From Parietichytrium sp. I65-24A (lineage: Eukaryota; Sar; Bigyra; Thraustochytrida; Thraustochytriidae), in assembly GCA_012862575.1 (NCBI GenBank), contig BLSF01000008.1, forward strand, positions 372,001 to 436,000: a stretch of DNA of 64,000 bases. Direction: 5' to 3'. The position numbers and the translations under genes were made by a program. The notes beneath the pieces were generated by a model, which was not told where the DNA came from, ran no database searches, and was given only the letters and a program-made list of their open reading frames with translations. Position 1 is the first letter of the stretch. Every line of letters begins with the position of its first letter. Of this stretch, positions 40,673 to 50,835 are shown one piece after another.

Positions 40673-42910
40673 ATGGGTGACCCAGCAGCAGCAGGAGCAG
40701 CAGCAGCAGAGACGATGGTGGACTACCTCGTGGAGCGCGTGGCGAGTCTGAAGGTGTCCAAGGTGGAAATGGAGCGACAGCTGCGTGAGTCCGAGGCCGA
40801 GAACGAGCGGCTCAGGAAACAGCTCAGTCAGGTAAACGCTAGCACGCCGGAGCCGAGGTGGAGGCCCAAGCCAACGGAGACGGAGATGGAGTCGGACGCT
40901 GCCGCAACAGGGGCGAAGATTGCGGAAGCAGCGAGGGAAGTTGCAGAAGGGCTTTTGCTACCTGCGTCTGCAAGACTGGATGTTGGCGCAAACGGGCGCG
41001 AGGTGAAGAGACACGTAGAAGCTGGGAACGTGGAAAAGGTCAAGACAGTTCTGGCGAGGGACTCGCGGTTAATTAAAATGCGCTCACTCTTTCCCAACGA
41101 CCAGTTCGGTTTTACGCTGCTGCATGTGGCGGCTCAGAAGGGCAAAGCGGAGGTGTGTGAAACGCTCTTGGACTCGGGAGCGGATATTCATGCCACGGAC
41201 TTGGTTGGCAGAACGGCTCTCCACCTTGCCGCGGAAAGTCTTCATGAGAAGACTGCCGAGACTCTCGTAGCGCGCCTGGGATCACATGCCAAGGGAGAGC
41301 ACGCCCCGCAAGATGCCGGCGGTATCACTCCAGCTGGGTACAGTGCTTTGCGAGGCAAGAACAAGGAGAAGAAGGCGGAGCTGCTCCACATATTGCACGA
41401 GCCGGGCGATGTGTCCATCTCACCTCTAGTGAACAAGCGCGGCCGCGGCAAGACGCCAGGAACGAAGAACAAGCGAACGGGCTTGGCTTCGAGCATGATC
41501 ATTGAAAAGTATAGCATAGAGCTTGAAGAGGAGGAAAATGCACTGCTAGGAGACAATAATTCCGAACCCGCAATCTTCTTCGGATGCTCTAGCATTCCAG
41601 GCTTCCGCGTGTCCATGGAGGACGCCGTGTGCTTGGCAACTAATTTGGGTCCAAACCGCGACATCTCTCTCTTTGCAGTGTTTGATGGACACGGCGGACG
41701 CTCGATCGCTAGCCTGAGCTCTGCAAAGCTTGCGAACCAATTCGAAAGCACAGAGGAAGTCTCATCCGGTAGGGCGAGCACCGATGTGGAAGCCCTTCAG
41801 CAGGCTTTAAGGCACAGTTGTGTGCGCCTTGACCACGAACTGAGTGAAATGCCTCAGTTCGAAGTACGCAAAATTATCGTCAGCCGAGGGACGAATGGCG
41901 AGGCAGACGTTTGCCGCTGGGAAGCGGCTGACGCAAGTGGCTCAACGGTAATCGTTGCCGCAATCACACCCCGCTTTACCGCCTTGGCGAACATCGGCGA
42001 CTCGAGAGGTCTTATCATCGAAGGCAATGATATTGTTGTTGAGAGTATCGACCAGCGAAAGCCAAACGACGAAGAAGTTGCGCGCAATGCCAGTGTTGCA
42101 GACTGGTGGGCTAATGAAGAAGGTCGAGTGCTCGGAGCTGGCGGTCACATTAGCGAAATTGGACGAGTATACGCATCTTCCGGGGAAGACAGTACAACTC
42201 ATCTTGCGATGACGCGCGCTTTGGGCGATTATGAGTTCAAGCGTGGACAGCCCCCTGTGATCACTTGTGAGCCAGACTTGTACCACAGGGAACGGAAAGC
42301 AGGCGTTGATCAATTGATCGTGCTGGCTTGCGACGGAATTTGGGACATTTTGGAGTCGCAGCAATGTAAGGATAAAGTTCTGCAGTCAATGGCTAACATT
42401 CCCGAATCGGAATGGAAACAGGGTATTCCGCGAAGCTTCCAATTGGACAAACTCTGCGAGGGCATTGCGCTCGATTGCATGGACTCTTATGACAACCTCT
42501 CGCTTGTCGTAATCAGGGTTCCCCCGCCTACAGAGTTTGCCGAGGCGTCTTACAACCACCTCAATGAGCAGCAACAAATGCACAGCAGCTTCCCTCCAGC
42601 TCCGCCAGTCTACGATCCACACGCAGAGCCGATTCAGACACAAACAGCTTTCGCAGGCTACAATTCGTCTTTTGGCGTCAGGGGACACCATGAAATGTAT
42701 TCGCAGCCGCAGCATAGCCAGTTTCAGCAGGAGCCTTACAACCCTTTCCCTGGCCAACAATATGTTGCCCACCAGAGCCCGCCAGCCGCAAGCGCGAACG
42801 ATATCTTCAGTGCTCCCAACCCATATCAACAGGAGTACCATCTTGACACAACGAGCCCGAATGATGACGGTGTGCAGCGAAATCTAGAAATCGACCTGAA
42901 CGCTATTTAA
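40673..42910 (+). CDS. PP2C-family protein phosphatase with coiled coil and ankyrin repeats
   Basis: A 745-residue protein; ATG at 40673. Order: Ala-rich start; coiled coil (about 18-55, VSKVEMERQLRESEAENERL); ankyrin repeats (about 140-225, FTLLHVAAQKGKAEVCETLL and GRTALHLAAE); then a PP2C catalytic domain (about 300-615). PP2C motifs: VSMEDA, FAVFDGHGG (metal ligands), GSTVIVAAI, ANIGDSRG, MTRALGDYEFK and LACDGIWDI. All metal-binding Asp residues are visible, so it should be an active Ser/Thr phosphatase. The tail (about 620-745) is Gln/Pro/Tyr-rich with an NPF motif (YNPFPGQQ), a potential ligand for EH domains such as that of the EHD protein in this window. Ankyrin-PP2C fusions occur sporadically in protists. 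Single exon. Confidence 0.92.
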   Translation: MGDPAAAGAAAAETMVDYLVERVASLKVSKVEMERQLRESEAENERLRKQLSQVNASTPEPRWRPKPTETEMESDAAATGAKIAEAAREVAEGLLLPASARLDVGANGREVKRHVEAGNVEKVKTVLARDSRLIKMRSLFPNDQFGFTLLHVAAQKGKAEVCETLLDSGADIHATDLVGRTALHLAAESLHEKTAETLVARLGSHAKGEHAPQDAGGITPAGYSALRGKNKEKKAELLHILHEPGDVSISPLVNKRGRGKTPGTKNKRTGLASSMIIEKYSIELEEEENALLGDNNSEPAIFFGCSSIPGFRVSMEDAVCLATNLGPNRDISLFAVFDGHGGRSIASLSSAKLANQFESTEEVSSGRASTDVEALQQALRHSCVRLDHELSEMPQFEVRKIIVSRGTNGEADVCRWEAADASGSTVIVAAITPRFTALANIGDSRGLIIEGNDIVVESIDQRKPNDEEVARNASVADWWANEEGRVLGAGGHISEIGRVYASSGEDSTTHLAMTRALGDYEFKRGQPPVITCEPDLYHRERKAGVDQLIVLACDGIWDILESQQCKDKVLQSMANIPESEWKQGIPRSFQLDKLCEGIALDCMDSYDNLSLVVIRVPPPTEFAEASYNHLNEQQQMHSSFPPAPPVYDPHAEPIQTQTAFAGYNSSFGVRGHHEMYSQPQHSQFQQEPYNPFPGQQYVAHQSPPAASANDIFSAPNPYQQEYHLDTTSPNDDGVQRNLEIDLNAI

Positions 42911-43042
42911 CTAAGTTGAAATTCAGGGAAAGAATTCACCTATTCGCTCTTTCCGAGTGTCGATTTAAAGTAGAAAGAGGAAAAAGAATGTGCAGAAGCA
43001 GAAGGGATGTTTGTGGTGAAAAAAAAGGAAGGGTACTAATTA

Positions 43043-44095
43043 TTACTTGAAAACAATGGTGTCTAGTGAAGTGGTGAGGGATTGATCGATGTTCTCCGAC
43101 ATGAGCACATCCACAGACTCTTGCAAGTGCCTCTTTGGGTCCACCTTGCCGACATTTTCAATCATAATCTCCTCCGCAGTCTTTTTCTCTTCCTCCTGCA
43201 CCCTGGAATTGTAGTCCTTTGCCAAGGTGAGCATGGACTTGACCATCGTCTGGTTCTTCTTAGAGTGCTCCTCAAAGTTGTGCGAAACCAACCCGTTTGA
43301 CCACTTTTTGGCATGTACATTTGACAACATCTTGATTTCCAGCTCGTTCTTACGATAGTCGATATTCAAAGAGTAGTAGTGGCGGTTGAGCCCGTGAATG
43401 AGAGCTTGAATAGAAGGCCTAAAAAATAGCACCATTCGGAGAATGTAAGTCACGCGTTCACACAAATCAAGCAAATTCGCCCATCGCCGCGCATGCAGAA
43501 ATTGATATAATATATAAAATAAAACTCACCTGTTCAAATGACCGACATTGCTCGTTGTTTGCCGGCTCTCCTGCCCCATCATAGCAAGCTGTGGATTCAT
43601 GAGACGGAACGCGTCAATGACGACCTTGCCCTTAACGGACTGGATCGGATCGATCACAACTGCGATGGCGCGTTTGTTCAGAGTCTCAAAACTCTGCTGT
43701 GTGTTGCAATCAGTACTTGAGAGCCAGCACCCGAACCCAGGATGGGAGTGATACCAACCCACCACCATCTCTGGGCGACCGGTTTGCTTGAGCATGTCAA
43801 GCATCTTGGTCTGGAAAACAGGGTCCACGGCCTCAACACTCACGCCGGTACCACTCTGCGGCATCGCGAATACGTCCTTCACCTGCACCGTGTAATCATC
43901 GACGAACTCGCCCAACATGAGGCCCATCACCTCCATCGGCACTCCCGCGCGGCCGTGCTTGAGCATCTTGAGCAGTGCGAGCGACGAGATGTGCACAGTC
44001 TCAGCAGTGTCTGGCATGCCTGCGTCCGCTGAAGCTCGCATTCCACCGAGCCCAGCGCCCCCGCCCTGCTGCAGCAGTCGCATAAGCCCGTCCAT
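43043..44095 (-). CDS. PSMD14: 26S proteasome deubiquitinase Rpn11/PSMD14
   Basis: Two exons, 44095-43530 and 43418-43043, joined at HLN R|PSIQAL through a GTGAGT donor and TTTTTTAG acceptor, giving 313 residues (human 310). The MPN+/JAMM zinc site is intact: upstream Glu in VMGLMLGEF, then [14 protein letters not shown] (H-x-H-x7-S-x2-D). The N-terminal MDGLMRLL followed by a Gly-rich stretch and the C-terminal [13 protein letters not shown] are typical. It removes ubiquitin chains from substrates at the lid of the 19S particle. Very close to orthologues throughout. Confidence 0.97.
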
Positions 44096-44932
44096 TCTGC
44101 CCGGATCTCTCTCTCAAACTCTCTGCAACCGTCGCCGACCTCTCCCTTCTCCACAGCTCAAAAGCTCGAAGGCTCGAAAGCTCTCCGCACGCCTCTTCCA
44201 GCTAGCACGCAATCGACCGCCGAAACCAAAGATACGCTCTCTCCACCTCCTTTTCGCTGCGCTGTAAGCACTTGTTGGACTTCGTTCGACCAAGTTTCGC
44301 GCAGACTGTCCTGCTCATTCCTGCTCCCAAACTGATCAGCTAAGGAGGCTTCGCTCAACTTCCTCAGCCCTGGGCTGGGCCCCCGCGAAGGCTCTCTTTT
44401 GTTCCTCGCGTTGTAGGCCTTTGCCAGTGGGGAATAGGACCTGCAAACGATGGAGTGCGTAACGGGACCTTAATGGATACATACTCTTCATTGTGACATT
44501 GAGTTGATTGAGTTGATTGAGACATTGTGACAACTGTGACGATGAATTAAAAATCACTCTGCACCTCTTCTTCTGACAGTGAGTTCCTGACTATGAATTA
44601 ATATTTTGAAAGTCTGAACGGAATTCTGATGCTGTTCGCGAGAACTAGAGAATCAGCGGCACAGTGCATCTGATCCACTGAGTGCGAACGCTAATAGATC
44701 TTTCTGAGTGACGAAGAAAAGAGGGGAATAAAGAGCGAAAGTGAGCCAGATTTCGACATTTCGCTCCTCCAACAAACATGCGCAGTCGTGCTGCTACGTG
44801 CAAAACGAGCGTGAATTCAGGACGGACAACTTTTAGACCGTTGCAAAAGAGCGTTTTTGCGGTGCGTGGAAGAGAAAGAGAGAGAGAAAGGTTCTGTGCT
44901 TTGGAGTAAAATGAGTAATGGTTAAAACCTGT
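44096..44932. other. intergenic region
   Basis: 5' flank of Rpn11 and 3' flank of the succinyl-CoA ligase gene. Short TTGAGTTGATTGAG repeats near 44500-44525. No gene seen. Confidence 0.5.
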
Positions 44933-46327
44933 TTATGGCGTAGCAACCTTGACAGCAAGCTTTGCAGCTTCATCGAGGTCGTCGCACATGAGGAGGTCGT
45001 AGCCGCTGGTCTCAATGATCTTCTTGGCAGCCTCCACGTTGGTTCCCTGAAGGCGAACGACGATTGGATGCTTGATTCCAACGTTCTTGGCAGCAGCGAC
45101 AATTCCTGATGCAATAACGTCGCAACGCATGATGCCTCCAAAGATGTTGACAAAGATAGCCTTGACTTTCTTGTCCGCGTTGAGAAGCTCGAATGCCTTG
45201 GTCACCTGAGCCTCGTTTGCGCCACCTCCGACATCGAGAAAGTTGGCAGGGCTTCCGCCGTTGAGCTTGATGATGTCCATGGTGGCCATTGCAAGACCAG
45301 CACCGTTCACCATGCAACCAATGGATCCGTCGAGTCCAATGTAGTTGAGGTGGCTCTTGGAAGCCTCCACCTCGCGAGGATCCTCCTGGGTCTGATCTCT
45401 GTAAGAGAAGACCTTAGTCTGGCGGAAGTCTGCGTTATCATCAAAGTTGAGCTTTGCGTCGCAGCAAAACACCTCACCCTTGTCGGTCTCTCCGAGAGGG
45501 TTGATTTCCAACAGAGTAGCGTCACTGGCGACGAACATGCCGTAGAGCTTGGAAAGCACATCCTTTGCCTTGTCCTTAGCAGCACCCTCAAAGCCAAGGT
45601 TCTTTGCCATGCGCTCGACCTGCTCATCCTTGACTCCGGTCATAACGTCGATCTTCTCGGTGAAGATCTTCTCTGGGGTCTTCTCAGCGACTTCCTCGAT
45701 GTTCATGCCTCCAGCAGGGCTGCCGACCATCACAGGACCCTGGCTTGCGCGATCCATGAGGATGGAGAAGTAAGTTTCGCGGACGAGGTTGAAGCGCTCC
45801 ACAAGGAACACCTTGTTGCAAGGCTTGCCCTCCTCTCCAGTCTGCTTGGTAACCAAGAGCTGGCCGAGCATCTTACTAGCAATGTCTTGGGCCTCTGCGC
45901 CGCTGCTGATCATGTGCACTCCGCCCTGGAAGCCGTTTTTAAAGTGGCCCTTTCCGCGGCCTCCGGCGAGAACCTGTGCCTTCATAACAGCGCCATCCTC
46001 TCCAAGCTCCTTGGACTCGTACGCCTTCTTGGCCTCCTCCGGGCTGGAGCACACAATACCTTTTGGCACAGCCACATCGTACGCGCGCATGAGCTCCACA
46101 GATGCGTACTCGTGCACGTTCAAGTTGCGCACTTGGTTCACCACAGGCCCATTCTACCCCAACACCACACAAAGACACTCTCGCCGTCAGCAACCCTTCC
46201 TTTTTGGTCCTACCCAGCCCGGAGATGCTCTGCTATGCTCTGCTCCTCTCACCCAACTTACCTTCTTGACGGAGAACAGAGGGACAAACTGTCCCTTGCT
46301 CACGCTCCTCGCAGCACTTCTCCACAT
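44933..46327 (-). CDS. SUCLA2: succinyl-CoA ligase (synthetase) beta subunit, mitochondrial
   Basis: Two exons: 46327-46262 encodes a short presequence (WRSAARSVSKGQFVPLFS, basic and amphipathic), and 46153-44933 encodes the enzyme; the junction is phase 0 (SVKK|NGPVV), total about 428 residues. The ATP-grasp N-terminal half has VNQVRNLNVHEY, KAQVLAGGRGKG and LLEINPLGE. The C-terminal CoA-ligase half has GCMVNGAGLAMATMD, FLDVGGGA and FVNIFGGIMRCD. It works in the TCA cycle, converting succinyl-CoA to succinate with formation of ATP or GTP; nucleotide specificity (SUCLA2 or SUCLG2 type) cannot be settled by eye, so the symbol is provisional. The frame of exon 1 is open to 46378. Confidence 0.94.
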
Positions 46328-48612
46328 CTTGATCTTTCCGTATTTGCCTCTGACCTCCAAACCTGCGCCGCCGGTCACTCACTCAGTTAGTCAAACACTC
46401 ACTCACTCACACACACACGCTCCGTGCCTCCTCAGTCAACCCACTCCTAGCTATCTATCTTCCTCCGCCGTCCCGCAGCCGAGCCCCTCTTCGCTCTTCG
46501 CTCGCTCCTCGCTCCTCACATCCGTGCTCGCCCTCCTCACACTCCTCACTCTCCTCACACGCATAGCGCAGTTGCCACTCACCTTTCTCTGTGTGCTCCG
46601 CGCTTTCCAACTATCCAAGTCTCCACCGCTCTGTCCGTCTCACTTTCTTTACCGCTCTCTCTCTCTCTCTCTGTCTTTCTCTTCCTCCTTATCCTCCTTA
46701 TCCTCTTTTGTCTCTCTTTGCGCTGATCTTATCTGGGTCTTCTGTAGCTAGCCGGGATAGGGCCAAGGGATAGGACTCTCGGAGTTTTAGTGGATATTTA
46801 GCGCGCAGAGTAGATGGGAGGGGTAGCGAGGGAGGTAAGGAGGTGGTGAGAGGGTCTGGGCTAAGCGCAGGTTGTGGTGATGTGTAATGGAGTGTTGGGC
46901 TAGGCGGCGTAGGCCATCGTAATACATAGTAAGCGGAGGACAGGAAGGCTCTCTGCAATTCTTACAAGTTGTTCTCGTTTTAATGATTTTCATGTCTCAT
47001 CTGGTGTTGTCTTTCCGTCGTCAGTGGCGCTCCGAGTCGTACCACACTGTGCCGGTACTGAGTACTCGAGTACTCCCTCTCTCTCTCGCTCTTGTCGGAC
47101 TTGTGTGTTTCCTTTTTTTTCTTGTCTTCTTGGTCTTCTTGGTTCTCTTGTGACCAAGCAAGCCTGAGACACGGCATCGCAACATCCCCGCGTAATGATC
47201 GATGATCTATGAAACCTATGATGATCATCACGTGATGATCATGGTAGTCATGGCGGTGAGAAAATCTTCCGAGTTGGAGAGTCTACCTACCACTAGTTAG
47301 GGAGTATTCTAGCCCGTCAGAAACCACTGAGAATCCGGGGCCTACGCGTTTGCGCTGACTGGCCTAGCCGCAGTGCTCAGCTCCTCAGATTTCTCAGCTA
47401 GCAGCTCATTACTCTGCTGACGTTAGGGAATAGTTATAGTTTAGCATATTTATGTCCCCCTGCGTTAGCGCTGATTGGTTAGCTGATAAGGAAACGAAGG
47501 GCCCTCCTCGATCCAATCACCTTTGATAACTTTAAAATACTAAACATAATTGTCTGTTATAAACTATATTGATTTCATACGCAGATCCGTTGACGGACAA
47601 GAAGAGGCTATGCTTTTCGGTAATTGAGCTGTAGCCAACTCGTTGGAAAAAGTGGAGGCTCGGGTGTCGAAGTTGAGGAAAGAAAGAGAGCATGATTAGA
47701 TTGTTTCGGCAAAGGCATTCACGAAAAACCCAAACCCAAAAAACGGAATAGAGAATCCTGATGTGCCACATAGTCGGTGGCGCTAGCCAGGCTCTGGCAT
47801 GGGCGAGAAACGAGACGGCCTTGTGTCTCCGGTCCAGGAAATACAACGTCGTAGCTCGGTCGAATCCATGGATGAAATGCGTTTGTAAGTTCATGGCAGA
47901 TTTATTTGTAAGCAAGACGTATAAGAGAAAGCGCATTGCGGCCAAAACAGCAGACGTGTTTATTCGTTCGCCAATACAACTCTTGAAGTGAATACCTCGT
48001 CAAAAATCAAATCTGAAGTGGCAACCGCTCTTTCACGATTCAAATAATCAAAAATGCCTCCACTTGTGGAGAGGTACAAGTTGAAAACGATCAAATGAAG
48101 GAGACTGTCTGAGTGCGCGCTTGGACTTAAAAGTCATGTGTTTTTGCAATTGGCAACGATCACTAACTACCACCTTCAATTCTAGACCCGACACAGACAA
48201 CACCGGTATACAGAGTATTTGATCGTTCAAAGGAGTTGAGCCCGTTTGCAAGCTTCTGTTGCTTGGCCAGAGACAAGCCTTTCGCACGGAGTAGACTCGC
48301 TACCGAGCAAGTTTCTTCATTGTTGGACGACGGATTATCCTGGAAAGAAGAAGAAGTTTACAACCGACACTGAAAGTGGGTAATAGAGCGGTTTACGATA
48401 CCGTCCGTCGCTTTTGGAGCAGAGTCATATTGAACCAAGGCAATCGCTCGAGTTGTCACTTTGTAACTCCGACAGTCCAATATTGCCGCCACTCTTCCGC
48501 ACCCAGATCGGCGCCAAGCTCAAGGCAGGTGTCAAAGCTCAAAACTCAGCTCGCACAACAAGCACGCACGCGTCTCGGGGGGTATACACGGGCACAAGGA
48601 CAAGCAGACAAG
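46328..48612. other. large intergenic region
   Basis: About 2.3 kb. Holds (CACT/CACA)n near 46398-46424, a (TC)n run near 46652-46674, and a GCCGGTACTGAGTACT palindrome at about 47051-47066. Frames on both strands over 47532-47991 are long but lack motifs. The frame of the next gene is open from 48376, and this part is probably its leader. Confidence 0.45.
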
Positions 48613-50352
48613 ATGATGCGCTCAGACTGGTTGTTCGAGCCACTCTCTCCTACTCCAGCCGATATCGGCGGACTCGACAATGTGGACATGAACCTCCTCG
48701 ATGCAGATGACCTTCTAGACGAAGCACTGCTGATTCTCTCTCAGGACGATCAGCGTGCGCGGCGCGACAACGACTTGTTCAGTGGTAAGTCCTGTGAACT
48801 GGCTTCACTTCAGCGCAGAAAGGAAGAAGGCAGCCCTCACTCACGTTTATATGTACGTTTTCTTTTTATAGGTAACTTCGACAATGGAAACTTTGACGGT
48901 GACATTCTTGCTGGGTTGAACGACGACCCGCTCGACCTCCCTGAAGAGACGGGCTACCAAAAATTCGCCCCGAACCAGAGCAGCAACTATGGCTTCGATG
49001 GCCACATCAAGCGCGCGTTCAGCCCAGTCAAGACAATCGTTTACGAACCCACCGAAAAGTACGACCCATACCAGCAGCACAGCTACAAGCAGGACCTTCA
49101 CTCCTATGACTACGGAGCACCACTGGCTTTCACCAGCGAGCCTCCGCAATCTCACCTGGAGTACAGCAACCTTGCGCAGCCTATGCCATCTCATCCCAAG
49201 GACATGTATACAGCAGCAGGCGATATGCTTCCGAATCACTCCATGGCCGGCACCTCCCGGCTCCCATCCGTGGCCAGCTCTGGAAGCCTCGACATGGACG
49301 ACTCTTACAGCGCAGACTTCGGGGGAGATTCCTCTACAATCAATCCTTGGCCATCAGCAAAGGAGTACGCCGACATCTTCAAGCAGTTCATGGACGACCC
49401 AACGAAATACCCAAAGTACACAACCGAGGAACTGGGGAAATGCAAACTTACCGGAACTCCTCTCCAACCAAGCTGGGTCTACCTTGAACCAAGACAAGGC
49501 ATCTACTTTATTGAATGCGAAACCTTGCGCGGCAAGGGCTCTTTCGGCTTTCCAAAGTCCGAGGGTATGGGAAAGAAGAACTTTGACTGGAAGAAGACCT
49601 CGTACGTGAATAATGTACCAAAGGCAAAGCCAATCATCAGCTACATCACTGCGAATGGCAATGGCAAAGCGGACGATGGATCTCGCATCTCATACCGAAT
49701 GCGTATCGTAAAGCCAATCAACTTGGATTGCGCCAATGCAAGCCAAGCAAACAAGTGGTGCCTCGTCGACATTCATCGCTCCGCTGGACTCGCTCGCAGG
49801 AACGGCCCTCGCCCAAACCGAAAGAGCGGTAACCAGGATAGCATGCTCTCGGCTCCGATGTCGTACTCTTATGCGTCAGCCACAGAGTCTGGGAGCCAAA
49901 GCTATGGCACTTCTGGGCTTGGAATTGGTGCGCGCAGCTATCCTTCGAAACCAGCACCATCTGCCAGCTATACTGGGCCAATTGGAGACAACCGCGACAA
50001 GATTGTGGCGTCCTCAATGTCTCTCAACACAAGCAGCTTAAGTCCTGCAAGCTTGAGCGAGTCAAAGGAAGCCGCACAGCCAACCAGCACCAGTCCTGAA
50101 GCTGCTAAAGCTGCTGCTCCAAAGAAGGCAATTTCTCTCGACACGAGCATCAAGCCTCGCTCGCTGTCCCTGGTCATGGACTCAGAGGTGCCAAAAATAC
50201 CGCTCTCGCCGATGAAGCGTCTATCCCTGATTTCGGATTCGGACTTTGGCAAGCCAGGAAGCCCAAATTTCCACATGACTGGGAGCCCAAAGGGAAAGAA
50301 GATGCAGCGTATCTCGGCAGCTGCGCAAGACAATTCAAACCCTATCAACTGA
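48613..50352 (+). CDS. unrecognised Ser/Pro-rich protein with a conserved-looking central domain
   Basis: I do not recognise this gene. An 87-bp intron (48785-48871; GTAAGT donor, TTTTTATAG acceptor) is a multiple of three and stop-free, so the reading frame runs straight through it. Removed, the join reads DLFSG|NFDNGNFDGD and the product is about 550 residues from the ATG at 48613. Residues about 1-60 are acidic with LLDADDLLDEALLIL, like an acidic activation or interaction segment. A Tyr/Gln-rich stretch follows. A compact domain spans about residues 215-400 (WPSAKEYADIFKQFM, GIYFIECETLRGKGSFGFP, RISYRMRIVKP, NKWCLVDIHR), ending in a basic RRNGPRPNRKSG. The tail is Ser/Ala/Pro-rich with several SP sites. 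Transcription-factor-like organisation is a guess. Confidence 0.6.
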   Translation: MMRSDWLFEPLSPTPADIGGLDNVDMNLLDADDLLDEALLILSQDDQRARRDNDLFSGKSCELASLQRRKEEGSPHSRLYVRFLFIGNFDNGNFDGDILAGLNDDPLDLPEETGYQKFAPNQSSNYGFDGHIKRAFSPVKTIVYEPTEKYDPYQQHSYKQDLHSYDYGAPLAFTSEPPQSHLEYSNLAQPMPSHPKDMYTAAGDMLPNHSMAGTSRLPSVASSGSLDMDDSYSADFGGDSSTINPWPSAKEYADIFKQFMDDPTKYPKYTTEELGKCKLTGTPLQPSWVYLEPRQGIYFIECETLRGKGSFGFPKSEGMGKKNFDWKKTSYVNNVPKAKPIISYITANGNGKADDGSRISYRMRIVKPINLDCANASQANKWCLVDIHRSAGLARRNGPRPNRKSGNQDSMLSAPMSYSYASATESGSQSYGTSGLGIGARSYPSKPAPSASYTGPIGDNRDKIVASSMSLNTSSLSPASLSESKEAAQPTSTSPEAAKAAAPKKAISLDTSIKPRSLSLVMDSEVPKIPLSPMKRLSLISDSDFGKPGSPNFHMTGSPKGKKMQRISAAAQDNSNPIN

Positions 50353-50835
50353 GCCAAAAACACTTTTCAAGGGCTTTGGTCCATCACGCTGTGCAGTGCA
50401 GTGTTGCGCAGGCTTGTGCTGCGCAACTGCAACAAACGGAACCCAACTTGCACCTGACTTGCCCTCCGCATCTATCTTTTGCGCAGGAGAGGCAAGAGAC
50501 TTTTTTCTTTCATGGCACCGACTCTTTTCGACTTTTCGACCATTCGCATTGATGAACACTACTCCAACTGCTTGGCTTGCTACGCAGAGAAGATCTACTC
50601 GTAAACCAAACATCTCAAACAAATGTAAAGCTTTTAACAACTTTGCTTTCGAAGTTGCGACCGTCAAAGTCCAGGGAGAAGAGGAAACAAGAGAGGCTGC
50701 GGTGGATGTCCTTACGACACAGTTGCGACCAACAAAGGCCAAGGAGAAGAGGAAACAAGAAAAAGGCTGCGCTGGTTGTCCTTACTCGACTACAAATGAT
50801 CTCAGAACAGCACGTTCACAGTCAATAACAAAATT
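50353..50835. other. convergent spacer
   Basis: 3' flanks of the preceding gene (+) and the PYROXD2-like gene (-). Two imperfect ~65-bp copies lie at about 50655-50715 and 50715-50780 (AAGTCCAGGGAGAAGAGGAAACAAGA-like). No gene seen. Confidence 0.5.

Noticed and set aside
45350-46390. 346-codon plus-strand open frame
   Set aside because: Antisense shadow of the succinyl-CoA ligase beta gene.
47532-47991. Overlapping open frames on both strands (137 and 76 codons)
   Set aside because: No motif, no splice support and opposing frames of similar quality.
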